From assembly GCA_016210125.1 (NCBI GenBank), contig JACQUS010000117.1, forward strand, positions 1 to 16,504: a stretch of DNA of 16,504 bases, given 5' to 3'. Every line of letters begins with the position of its first letter. Position 1 is the first letter of the stretch. The notes below the pieces were generated by a model, which searched no databases, was not told the origin of the DNA, and saw nothing but the letters and a program-made list of their open reading frames with translations. Source of the stretch: Chloroflexota bacterium (GTDB taxonomy: Bacteria; Chloroflexota; UBA6077; FW602-bin22; JACQUS01). Shown one piece after another: positions 6,694 through 13,985 of this stretch. The position numbers were made by a program, and so were the translations under genes.

Positions 6694-8769
6694 TCACCTG
6701 ATCGGCGGCGGCTGGTGGTCGGCGGCCGACAGCTCCAGCCGCAGGTTGCCGTGCTGGTCGACGTGCAGGCCGTCGCCCGGCCAGACGACCGTCGTGCTGC
6801 CGACCTCCTGGACGACGGCCGGCCCATCGAGCGCCGCGCCGAGCGGCAGGGCGGCGCGCTCGTAGACCGGGCAGGCGACCGCCGCGCCGCCGAAGCGCAC
6901 CGGCCGCTGGGCAATCGGCTCCGGCCGGCCGCTGGCCGGCGCGTCGGGCCGCAGGTCGAGCGGCTCGGCCGGCAGCGCCGCCGCCAGGCGCAAGTTGACC
7001 AGCTCGACCGGCTCGCCGGGCGCGGCGTGGCCGAAGGCCGCGTCGTGGGCGGCGTGGAAGGCGTCAGCCAGCGCCGCCGGCTGGGCGCCCTCGGTCACCG
7101 GCAGGTTGAGCGTGAACGACTGGCCGACGTAGCGCAGATCGGCCGAGCGCGCGAACTCAAGCGCCGCGCCGGCGATACCGTCGGCGGCCAGCTCGCGCGT
7201 CGCCTGGGCGACCAGCTCAGCGAAGCCGGCCGCCAGGTCCGCGGCGGCGAGCTCGGCCAGGCGACGGATGCGCGTGCGCACGACGTCGCGCTTGAGCGGC
7301 GAGACGAGCAGGCCGAGGGCCGAGAAGTTGCCCGGGTGCGGCGGGACGATGGCCGAGCTCATGCCCAGCTCGCGCGCCAGCTCGGATGCCACCATCGGCC
7401 CGGCGCCGCCGAAGGGCAGGAGGACGAAGTCGCGCGGGTCGTGGCCGCGGTAGACGGAGACCTCACGGATAGCGTTGGCCATCTTGACGACGGCGAGATG
7501 CACGATGCCCTCGGCCATGGCGAAGGCATCGAGGCCGCCGAGCCGTGTGGCGGCGCGCTCGACGGCAGCCCGCGCCAGGTCGGGGTGCAGGGTGATCTCG
7601 CCGGCGAGCGGCTGGCCGGCGTCGAGCCGGCCGAGGACGAGCTGGGCGTCGGTGACCGTGGCCGCTTCGCCGCCCTGGCCATAGCATGCCGGCCCCGGCC
7701 GCGCGCCGGCGCTCGCGGGCCCAACGCGCAGGACGCCGCGCTCGACCGTTGCGATGCTGCCGCCGCCTGCGCCGACGGTGACCAGGTCGACCTGGGGGAT
7801 ACGCGTCGGGTAGCCGGCGATCTTGGCCTCGGTGGTGAGGCGCGGGCGCCGGCCCTTGACGAGGCAGACATCGGTGCTCGTACCGCCCATGTCGCAGGTG
7901 ATGACGTTCTCCAGCCCGGCCTGCGCGGCCAGCGCCACAGCCGCGGCAACGCCGCCGGCCGGGCCGGAGAGGATCGTCGCCACCGGAAGCTGCCGCGCCG
8001 CGCGGGCGGTCATTACCCCGCCGCTGGAGTGCATGACATAGAGAGGGCGGGTGTAGCCGTCCGCGGCAAGGCGGCCCTCGAGATCCGCGAGATAGCGGCT
8101 CATCAGCGGCGCGACGTAGGCGTTGAGCACCGTCGTGCTGAAGCGCTCGTACTCGCGGTACTCCGGCACGACGGCCGAGGAGCAGGCGATGGGCACGTCG
8201 CCGACGACCAGGCGCAGCGCGGCAGCGGCCGTCTCCTCATTGGCGGGGTTGGCGTATGCATGCAGGAAGCAGACCGCCCAGGCCTCGAGGGTCTCGCCAT
8301 CCAGTCCGGCCAGCGCGGCGCGCACCGCCTCGGCCTTCGCCGGCTGGACGACGCTGCCGTCGGCGCGCGTGCGCTCGGCGACCTCGAAGCGCGCCGCGCG
8401 GGGCACCAGCGGCGGCTGTTTGAGCAGCTTGAGGTCGTAGAGCCTGGTGCGCTCGCCGCGGCCGATCTCGATGAGATCGCGGAAGCCAGCGGTGATGAGC
8501 ATCCCGACCCGCGCGCCCTGGCCCTCGAGGATGGCGTTGGTGGCCACGGTGGTGCCGTGGAGCGCACGGCGGACGCGGGCCAGGGGCACGCCGAGCTTGG
8601 CCAGGCCTTGAGCGAAGCCGAGAGCCTGGTTGTGGGGCGTGGACGCCACCTTGGCGACAGCCAGCCGGCCGCTGGCGTGGTCGAGCACGACGACGTCGGT
8701 GAACGTCCCGCCGACGTCGACGCCGACCGAGTAGACGGCCTGGTCGTGCGCGACCGGGGCCTCAGGCAT
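6694..8769 (-). CDS. hyuA: Hydantoinase/oxoprolinase family protein, ATP-binding subunit
   Basis: 691 residues, normal for HyuA. This is the ATPase subunit, with an acetate/sugar-kinase type fold, which phosphorylates the cyclic amide so that it can be opened. Visible motifs: N-terminal phosphate loop 'VGVDVGGTFTDVVVLD' (15-30), 'LHGTTVATNAILEG' (70-83), 'SSGGVMTA' (248-255), 'ILSGPAGGVAAA' (266-277), 'CDMGGTSTDVCLVKG' (292-306), 'GAGGGSIA' (333-340), 'GPACYGQGG' (359-367), and a later 'LPFGGAGPMVASELAREL'. All nucleotide-binding elements appear intact. It is the first gene of a likely hyuA-hyuB-mmgE/prpD transcription unit. The ATG at 8769 has no clear Shine-Dalgarno, but no better-supported start lies between it and the phosphate loop. 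The divergent dehydrogenase is 335 bp away. Product specificity (N-methylhydantoin, 5-oxoproline, other) cannot be resolved. Confidence 0.94.
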   Translation of the reverse strand: MPEAPVAHDQAVYSVGVDVGGTFTDVVVLDHASGRLAVAKVASTPHNQALGFAQGLAKLGVPLARVRRALHGTTVATNAILEGQGARVGMLITAGFRDLIEIGRGERTRLYDLKLLKQPPLVPRAARFEVAERTRADGSVVQPAKAEAVRAALAGLDGETLEAWAVCFLHAYANPANEETAAAALRLVVGDVPIACSSAVVPEYREYERFSTTVLNAYVAPLMSRYLADLEGRLAADGYTRPLYVMHSSGGVMTARAARQLPVATILSGPAGGVAAAVALAAQAGLENVITCDMGGTSTDVCLVKGRRPRLTTEAKIAGYPTRIPQVDLVTVGAGGGSIATVERGVLRVGPASAGARPGPACYGQGGEAATVTDAQLVLGRLDAGQPLAGEITLHPDLARAAVERAATRLGGLDAFAMAEGIVHLAVVKMANAIREVSVYRGHDPRDFVLLPFGGAGPMVASELARELGMSSAIVPPHPGNFSALGLLVSPLKRDVVRTRIRRLAELAAADLAAGFAELVAQATRELAADGIAGAALEFARSADLRYVGQSFTLNLPVTEGAQPAALADAFHAAHDAAFGHAAPGEPVELVNLRLAAALPAEPLDLRPDAPASGRPEPIAQRPVRFGGAAVACPVYERAALPLGAALDGPAVVQEVGSTTVVWPGDGLHVDQHGNLRLELSAADHQPPPIR

Positions 8770-9104
8770 CGCGGGCGGGCCGTTGGCGCGCGCAGCGGCC
8801 GAGCGGGTCGGTGTGTGCGCAGGTATGTCCGCGGATCATGGGGCGGATGGGCCGCTCTCCGGCGCTTTCTGGGGCATATAGTGTGTAGTATAGTCGTCCG
8901 GTCGCCTTGGAAGAAAGAGCGTTGTGCGCGCGGCGGTAGTGCGAGGTCCCGCGGCGCGGACCCTGCGGCGGACACACCATATCGGGGGTGGTCGATGCGC
9001 CGTGAGGCGACCCATCAGGATATTCTCACAGGATATTTTCACAGGATATTCTCAGATGAGTCGCAGGCCGCTGCCCGGCACCGCGCCGCGACGGACGTGA
9101 GAGG
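8770..9104. promoter_or_regulatory. Divergent intergenic promoter region of hyuA and the dehydrogenase
   Basis: 335 bp between two divergent starts, with no credible gene. Two islands are much more AT-rich than the surroundings. The first, 8875-8895, has the hexamer TATAGT twice, at 8877-8882 and 8889-8894 on the plus strand, and TATACT at 8893-8888 on the minus strand; either could serve as a -10. The second, 9016-9054, is the tandem 13-bp repeat array listed separately. No convincing -35 accompanies the first island. An inverted repeat GGTCC/GGACC lies at 8945-8949/8958-8962. Confidence 0.5.
9016..9054 (+). repeat. Three tandem copies of a 13-bp unit, CAGGATATTYTCA
   Basis: The three units lie at 9016-9028, 9029-9041 and 9042-9054 without gaps. 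The only difference is C to T at the tenth base of the middle copy. The array is about 60% AT in a 70% GC region and ends 50 bp before the dehydrogenase start. A weak sigma70-like pair, CTCACA (9025-9030) and TATTCT (9047-9052) with 16-bp spacing, can be read within it, so the array may be promoter and operator at once. A neutral minisatellite is the alternative. Confidence 0.9.
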
Positions 9105-10091
9105 ATGAGCGTGAAGCTTGTCGTCCTGTGCAAGTACGACCGCAATGCGACCGTGCTGATGCAGCACTTGGCCGGCCATGAGACGCAGCTCGTCAAGGAC
9201 CGGTCGAGTCTGGCCGCCGCTCTAGTCGACGCCGACGTGCTGCTGCTGAGCAACGCCGGCCTGGCCTTCCGCTTCGTCGACGAGGCCGTGTTGGCCGCCG
9301 CGCCGCGGCTGCGCCTCGTGCAGCTCTTCGGCGTCGGCTGGGATGCCCTCGACCTCGACGCGGCGACGCGCCGTGGCATCCCCGTCGCCAGTGTGCCCGG
9401 GGCGAACAACATGAGCGTTGCCGAGATCGCGTTGTTCCTGCTGTTCGCCGTGGCCAAGAAGGCACGGCTGATGGAGCGCGCCTGGCGCGAGGGGCGCCTC
9501 GGCGTGCCCGAGGGCGTCGAGCTGTGCGGCAAGACGCTCTGCATCGTCGGCTTCGGCCGTATCGGCCTGATGGTGGCCGTGCGGGCGCGGGCGCTCGGGA
9601 TGAACGTCGTCGTCGTCAACCGCAGCGCGAACTGGGCGATGGCCAAGGCCGTCGGCGCCCAGGCTGCCTATGGTGTCGACGAGCTGCCGGAGGCCCTTCG
9701 CCAGGCTGACGCGGTGCTGCTGACCGTGCCGCTGGACGAGGCGACACGCGGGATGATGAACGCCGCGACGCTGGCCGCGATGCCGCCCGGGAGCTTCCTG
9801 GTCAACGTGGCGCGTGGCGCGGTCGTCGAACGCGCAGCCCTGGCGGCGGCGCTGGATTCCGGCCACCTCGCCGGCTACGGCACGGACGTGTGGTGGGAGG
9901 AGCCGGCGCGGCCCGACGACCCTCTGCTCCAGCGCGACGACGTCTTCTTCGCACCGCACATCGGCGGGGCCACGGCCGAGGCCATGGCGCTCCAGGGGCG
10001 CATCATCCGCGAGAACCTCGACCGCGTGGCCGGCGGGCTGCCGCCGCGCCACCTCGTGAACGCGCGCGTCTCCCGCGATGCAGGCAGATAG
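9105..10091 (+). CDS. D-2-hydroxyacid dehydrogenase (NAD(P)-dependent)
   Basis: 328 residues, usual length for the family of D-isomer 2-hydroxyacid dehydrogenases, which interconvert 2-oxoacids and D-2-hydroxyacids in the cytoplasm. The nucleotide-binding domain is inserted in the middle, with 'IVGFGRIGLMV' (GxGxxG at residues 149-154). The catalytic set is present: Arg237 in 'NVARGAVV', Glu266 in 'DVWWEEP' and His285 in 'FAPHIGG'. The start is uncertain: GAGAGG (9099-9104) directly abuts the ATG at 9105, whereas it sits 6 nt from an in-frame GTG at 9111, which would remove two residues and is better spaced. The gene is divergent from hyuA and preceded by the 13-bp repeat array. Substrate and NAD/NADP preference are not clear; the residue after the glycine loop region is in 'VVVVNRSANW', which suits either cofactor. 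Confidence 0.93.
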   Translation: MSVKLVVLCKYDRNATVLMQHLAGHETQLVKDRSSLAAALVDADVLLLSNAGLAFRFVDEAVLAAAPRLRLVQLFGVGWDALDLDAATRRGIPVASVPGANNMSVAEIALFLLFAVAKKARLMERAWREGRLGVPEGVELCGKTLCIVGFGRIGLMVAVRARALGMNVVVVNRSANWAMAKAVGAQAAYGVDELPEALRQADAVLLTVPLDEATRGMMNAATLAAMPPGSFLVNVARGAVVERAALAAALDSGHLAGYGTDVWWEEPARPDDPLLQRDDVFFAPHIGGATAEAMALQGRIIRENLDRVAGGLPPRHLVNARVSRDAGR

Positions 10092-10235
10092 TGCTGTTTG
10101 GAAGCGGCCTTCGTCCCGGTGGCGTGGGCCGTCAGTCGCGCTGAGCGCAGCGAAGCGTCCGCGCCCGCTCGCCTTCCGACGACCAGGTCGCGGATGCTTT
10201 TCGCCGCCACTCGCCAGTCTCCGAAGACGTCTCCC

Positions 10236-10298
10236 GAGGCGACTCTTCGAGACTCGCCTCTGGCGAGAGTCGTCTCCAATGGTGACTCTTCGAGAGTC
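10236..10298. repeat. Nested palindromes built on a GACTCTTCGAGA direct repeat
   Basis: GACTCTTCGAGA occurs at 10241-10252 and again at 10284-10295. GAGGCGA (10236-10242) pairs perfectly with TCGCCTC (10254-10260); alternatively 10236-10245 pairs over 10 bp (one G-T) with 10267-10276. CTCGCC (10253-10258) also pairs with GGCGAG (10262-10267). The second repeat copy forms its own 6-bp hairpin, 10284-10289 with 10293-10298. No T-run follows, so a standard terminator is not evident. Confidence 0.65.
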
Positions 10299-10613
10299 TT
10301 CGACCGGCGCGTCGCGGCGCATCGACTGCTCGGCAGGACAACGGAGTGCCGCTCCCAAGCTTCGGGCCGCCGACCTGGCGCTGGGCATGCCGCCAAGCAC
10401 CGGGTTAGGGCCCGGGGCGGCGCCGCACGAGGCCGCGCGGTGTAGGCGCCGCCGACGGCAGAGACGGCGGCACGTGCACGCCCTGGCTCTCAATTTGCTG
10501 CTTGTGTGCAAATACACATGGAGCATACATCCCCTAGGGTATCCTCGACCGGCGGCCCGGCCGCTCTGGAGGATGATCCTGCAACGGGAGGCGAAGCGCC
10601 GTACGGATTCGCC

Positions 10614-10639
10614 CGCGGCGGCACGGGTGGGCCGCCGCG
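10614..10639 (-). terminator. Possible terminator hairpin after the protease gene
   Basis: CGCGGCGGC (10614-10622) pairs with GCCGCCGCG (10631-10639), a 9-bp all-GC stem, starting one base past the protease stop codon on the minus strand. No U-run follows, so it is either a non-canonical terminator or an mRNA 3'-end protecting hairpin. Confidence 0.35.
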
Positions 10640-10640
10640 C

Positions 10641-13600
10641 CTACGGTGCGGGGCCGCTCGGGGCCACCGGCGTGGGCGTACTGGTCCCGAAGCGCGTCAC
10701 GACGATCGAGTGATCGACGACATCGACCGCGTGGTCGCCGTCCAGGTCGGCGCGCCAGCAGCGCAGCACCGGGTCGAGCCAGCGTGAGTCGGCCGGCGTG
10801 GCGCCGAAGCAGGTGACGTCGAGCGAGTAGTCGGCGATGGACACGCGGCCGTCGCCGTTCGCGTCGCCGGCCCAGGTGACGTTGAAGGGCAGCGTCTTGG
10901 TGGCCTCGGCGCCCGCGGCGCGGGCCTCGAGCACGTAGGCCACGCCGGGGCGGTCGATCGCGCACCCGGAGAAGGTCGCCACGCCGGCCGTGACTCGCAG
11001 AGTGGTCACGCCGTTCCCTGTCTGGTCGCAGATCAGCGTGGCGCCGCTCGCGCCGCTCCCGGATTTGATGGCCAGCGTCACGACGGTCGTGCTGTCGGCG
11101 GTGAGGGTCACGCCGTTCGTATCGCGCAGGCCGATGCTCGGCTGGACGCCAACGCCGTAGCCGTGCGCGGCGCGGAGCGGCTGCGCCGCGAAGGCGAGAG
11201 AGGTGCCGGGCAGCGTGCTGCTCAGCGCCGCGAGGGCGAGGGTCCCCAGGTCGGTGCGCGCGCCGAGGCTGACGGCGGCGCTGCGGCAGGTCTCGGCGAA
11301 GCTCGGGGCGCTAAGGCAGACCTCGTAGCTGCCGGGGGCCAGCGTCGCCGTGAAGCGGCCGCTGGCGTCGGTGCTGGTCGTCGCCGCGGTGCGGCCGGCG
11401 ATACTGACGGTCGCGCCGGCCAACGTGGCGCCCGTGTCGCTGCGCGTCGCCAAGCCGCCGACGCCGGTGCGCTGAGTGTACTGGAGCGCCGCCAGGGCGT
11501 TTACGCGCCCGTAGCCGTACTCGTCGTTCCGTCCGCCGACGTAGGCGCTGCTGCCGACCTTGTCGGCGGTGTCCTGCATGGCCAGCGTGACCTCGTCGGC
11601 GGTGAGCTGAGGGATGAGCGCCAGGATGAGCGCGGCGAGGCCGGCGACGTGCGGCGCAGCCATCGACGTGCCGCTGAGCGAGGCGTAGGTCGAGCCGGAG
11701 CTCCAGTAGGTGCTGAGGATGCCCGCGCCGGGCGCGGCCACGTCGATGTACGACTGGACGGTCGAGAAGCTGGCGCGCTGGTCGCCCTGGTCGGTGGCGG
11801 CGACGGCGACGACGGTGGTGTAGGCCGCCGGGTAGTCCGGCTCGTTGACCAGCGTGCAGTCGGAGCTGGGCGAGCCACAGTTGCCCCCGGCGGCTACGAC
11901 GAGCGCCCCGCGGCCGCGGGCGTAGGCAACGGCGTCGCGGAGCGAATGCGGGTCGGACGTCGAGCCGAGGCTGAGGTTGATGATCTGCGCGCCGTGGTCG
12001 GTGGCCCAGCGGATGCCGTCGGCGACGTCGCTGATGAAGCCGCTGCCGCTGCTGTTGAGGACCTTGACTGGCAGGATGCGCGCCTGCCAGGCGACGCCAG
12101 CGATGCCGACGCCGTTGTCGGTCGCCGCGGCGGCGATGCCGGCGACGTGCGTCCCGTGGCCATTGTCGTCCTGAGGGCTGGCGTCGCTGTTTGCGAAATC
12201 CCACCCGCCCGAGGCGATCTTGCTCACCAGGTCGGGGTGGGCGAGGTCGACGCCGGTGTCCACGACGGCGATGGTGACGGCGCTGCTGCCCGTGGTGATC
12301 TCCCAGGCGTCGGGCAACCGCATGGCGCGCAGGTTCCACTGCGATGCCGCGTACGACGGGTCGTTGGGCGTCGAGCCGCCCCCTGCGCCCAGCTCCAGGG
12401 TATAGGAGCCGGTCTCGTCGGTCCAGTAGGACGTTACCTCGATGACGTAGGTGCCAGTCTCGGGCAGGGTCAGCAGACCGCTGCCCGCCGGAATGCGCGC
12501 GTTGGTCCCGCCGCCCCCGTCGTCGTCGCTCGATAGGAGCGTGCCGTCTGGGCGGAAGAGGAAGAGGTAGACGTCGAAGGCCGTCGACCAGGCGGCGATG
12601 GTCACCTGCTGGCCGGCGGTGGCGCTGAAACTGTAGCGGTCGGCGTAGTAGGCGCTGCCGCGCTGCGGCGAGCGGGCGTCGTCGGTGGTCAGCGCGCCGC
12701 TGACGGTCTGGTTGAGCGCGATGGGCACCGGTGACGGGCCGGCCTGGGCGTGAAACCCGGACGCTACCACGCCGGTCGCGGCTGGCGTCGCCCCACGCCC
12801 CATATATATTGGCGACACCGCAAACCCCGCCAGAGGAGGTCGCCTCAGACGACCTGTAGACCGCCAGGCGCTCGGGCCGTATCCCTGCGCACCCGCTGGG
12901 AGGTTCTTGCTCTGCACCAGGTAGTCCGGCTCGGCGTAGACGACGCGCGGGTCGCGGGCCAGCAGGGCGGCCCAGGCCTCCTCCTGGCCGGCCGGCACGG
13001 GCACGCGGTGGACGCCAGCGTAGGTACGCGTGCCGACTATCGCCGACGCCACCGTGTCGGTGTAGCGCACGAGGACCTCGCCGACGCGGTAGCGTGGCTG
13101 CGCCGCCGGCCGCTGCTTCGGCGGGCTCGGGGTGGGCGTCGCGGTCGCCGGCGGCGGGCTGGCCGACGGTGTGGCCGTGGCGCTCGCGGTCGCCGCCGGC
13201 AGGGTAGGGGTCGGCGTCGGCGTCGCGCTCGCGCTGGTCGGCGTGGGGGTCGGGGTGCCGCCGGGGCTGCTCGGTGTGGGCGCTGGCGTGCTGCCCGACG
13301 GCGGCGGCGTGGGCGTCGGCGTCGAGCTGCCGACCGGCGGCGGCGGAGTCAGCGGGCCCGAGACGGGCGTCGCCGTGCCGAGCGGCGGGCTGGCGGCCGG
13401 CGTCTCCGTGGGCGTGGCGGTCGGCGGGAGTGTGCCTGCCGGCGCGGGGGTCGGGGTGCCCGGAGCGGCCGTCGCGCTTGGTGTGGCGGTAGCCGCCGGC
13501 GTCGCCGTGGCCGGGCCTGGCTGCGCCGCTCCGGCGCTCGGCGTCGCGCTCGGCTCGGCGCTGGCCGTGGCGGTCGGCGTGCTCGTCGGCGTGGGCGGGC

Positions 13601-13856
13601 TGGCGGTGGGCGCAGTCGTCGCGGTGCCGGTCGGAACTGGCGCGCTCGGCGTGGGGGTCGTGGTGGGCGTGCTGGTCGGCGCCGTGGCGGACGGCGTGGC
13701 CGTCGGCGTTGCAGGCTGCGGCGTCGCGCTGGCGGGCGCGGGCGTCGGCGCGTCGAGCGCGCCGGCCGCGGGCGGCGCGCCGGGCCAGGCGAGCGCGGCC
13801 AGCAGGAGCGCTGCTAGACCGGCGAGCGCTGGACTGTGTCGGCGGCTGCTCGGCAC
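10641..13856 (-). CDS. Secreted subtilisin-like (S8) serine protease with PPC, linker and dockerin-like domains
   Basis: 1071 residues from the GTG at 13856, chosen because GGGAGGG lies just upstream and a signal peptide follows at once (basic 'SSRRH', hydrophobic core to about residue 24, likely cleavage near 33). Then comes a Pro/Thr/Ser/Ala linker (37-246), an I9-like propeptide (about 253-318, 'VVYAEPDYLVQ'), an odd segment (about 319-372) holding repeat C, a PPC domain (about 385-490), and the S8 catalytic domain with Asp533 ('VVDTGVD'), His570 ('NGHGTHVAG'), oxyanion Asn659 and Ser731 ('SGTSMAAPHVAG'). A carboxypeptidase-regulatory-like beta domain (about 798-875) and two dockerin-like calcium loops (998-1010, 1037-1049) follow. 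Eight cysteines lie as four near pairs, fitting disulfides outside the cell. It probably degrades protein at or beyond the cell surface. It is divergent from the amidase. The frame also reaches 14132, but that extension lacks a signal-like start. Confidence 0.92.
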   Translation of the reverse strand: MPSSRRHSPALAGLAALLLAALAWPGAPPAAGALDAPTPAPASATPQPATPTATPSATAPTSTPTTTPTPSAPVPTGTATTAPTASPPTPTSTPTATASAEPSATPSAGAAQPGPATATPAATATPSATAAPGTPTPAPAGTLPPTATPTETPAASPPLGTATPVSGPLTPPPPVGSSTPTPTPPPSGSTPAPTPSSPGGTPTPTPTSASATPTPTPTLPAATASATATPSASPPPATATPTPSPPKQRPAAQPRYRVGEVLVRYTDTVASAIVGTRTYAGVHRVPVPAGQEEAWAALLARDPRVVYAEPDYLVQSKNLPAGAQGYGPSAWRSTGRLRRPPLAGFAVSPIYMGRGATPAATGVVASGFHAQAGPSPVPIALNQTVSGALTTDDARSPQRGSAYYADRYSFSATAGQQVTIAAWSTAFDVYLFLFRPDGTLLSSDDDGGGGTNARIPAGSGLLTLPETGTYVIEVTSYWTDETGSYTLELGAGGGSTPNDPSYAASQWNLRAMRLPDAWEITTGSSAVTIAVVDTGVDLAHPDLVSKIASGGWDFANSDASPQDDNGHGTHVAGIAAAATDNGVGIAGVAWQARILPVKVLNSSGSGFISDVADGIRWATDHGAQIINLSLGSTSDPHSLRDAVAYARGRGALVVAAGGNCGSPSSDCTLVNEPDYPAAYTTVVAVAATDQGDQRASFSTVQSYIDVAAPGAGILSTYWSSGSTYASLSGTSMAAPHVAGLAALILALIPQLTADEVTLAMQDTADKVGSSAYVGGRNDEYGYGRVNALAALQYTQRTGVGGLATRSDTGATLAGATVSIAGRTAATTSTDASGRFTATLAPGSYEVCLSAPSFAETCRSAAVSLGARTDLGTLALAALSSTLPGTSLAFAAQPLRAAHGYGVGVQPSIGLRDTNGVTLTADSTTVVTLAIKSGSGASGATLICDQTGNGVTTLRVTAGVATFSGCAIDRPGVAYVLEARAAGAEATKTLPFNVTWAGDANGDGRVSIADYSLDVTCFGATPADSRWLDPVLRCWRADLDGDHAVDVVDHSIVVTRFGTSTPTPVAPSGPAP
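12807..12860 (-). repeat. Palindromic repeat, copy C, inside the protease gene
   Basis: Aligned with copy B on the plus strand, 23 of the first 26 bases match (from ATATTGGCGACACCGC on), followed by a 3-base gain and then GGAGGTCGCC identical in both. AGGTCG (12838-12843) can pair with CGACCT (12849-12854). The copy corresponds to protease residues about 333-350, between the propeptide and the PPC domain, and keeps the frame. The neighbouring CATATATATT is unusually AT-rich for this gene. Confidence 0.6.
13119..13748 (-). repeat. Low-complexity Pro/Thr/Ser/Ala linker-coding region
   Basis: About 210 codons of the protease encode almost only Pro, Thr, Ala, Ser and Gly, with many 'TPTPTP' and 'TATPSAT' runs. 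The DNA is correspondingly repetitive (G, GT and GC-rich words on the plus strand). It gives long false open frames on the plus strand rich in Val and Gly. Such tracts are prone to slippage, so their length may vary between strains. Confidence 0.85.
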
Positions 13857-13985
13857 CGTCCCTCCCAACCCCACGCCATCCGCAGGTGTGGCCCACGCGC
13901 CCGGGGCCGTCGCGCGGCCAGCCAGACCCATAGCCGCGGCGGGCGGCGCGCCGCAGTCGTCCGCCGACGCGGCGGCCGGCCCTCC

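Larger units (their letters stand above)
10092..10640. other. Convergent intergenic region with palindromes and no gene
   Basis: 549 bp between the converging dehydrogenase and protease genes. Open frames here translate to Arg/Ser-rich sequence without family features. Contents, in order: a stretch at 10131-10160 that resembles, from memory, the widespread bacterial repeat family with core CTGAGCGCAGCGAAG; a nest of palindromes at 10236-10298; a GC-rich segment; an AT-rich island at about 10487-10545 with inverted repeat TGTGT/ACACA (10503-10507/10514-10518) and the palindrome CCCTAGGG (10532-10539); and a GC-rich hairpin abutting the protease stop. Function of these pieces is unknown. Confidence 0.6.

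Noticed and set aside
9016..9054. A CRISPR array or plasmid-type iterons
   Set aside because: Units are only 13 bp, directly adjoining with no spacers, and there is no replication or cas gene nearby; three copies are too few to call an origin.
6499..9108. An 869-codon open frame on the plus strand opposite hyuA and hyuB
   Set aside because: It is the antisense of two well-supported genes, with Arg/Gly/Ala-rich translation and no family features; such frames are common in 70% GC DNA.
9222..10526. A 434-codon minus-strand open frame crossing the dehydrogenase and the convergent spacer
   Set aside because: Antisense to a clear dehydrogenase; translation is Arg/His/Gly-rich without motifs.
10078..10713. 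A 211-codon plus-strand frame in the convergent spacer
   Set aside because: It begins inside the dehydrogenase, ends inside the protease gene, and its translation follows repeats and palindromes.
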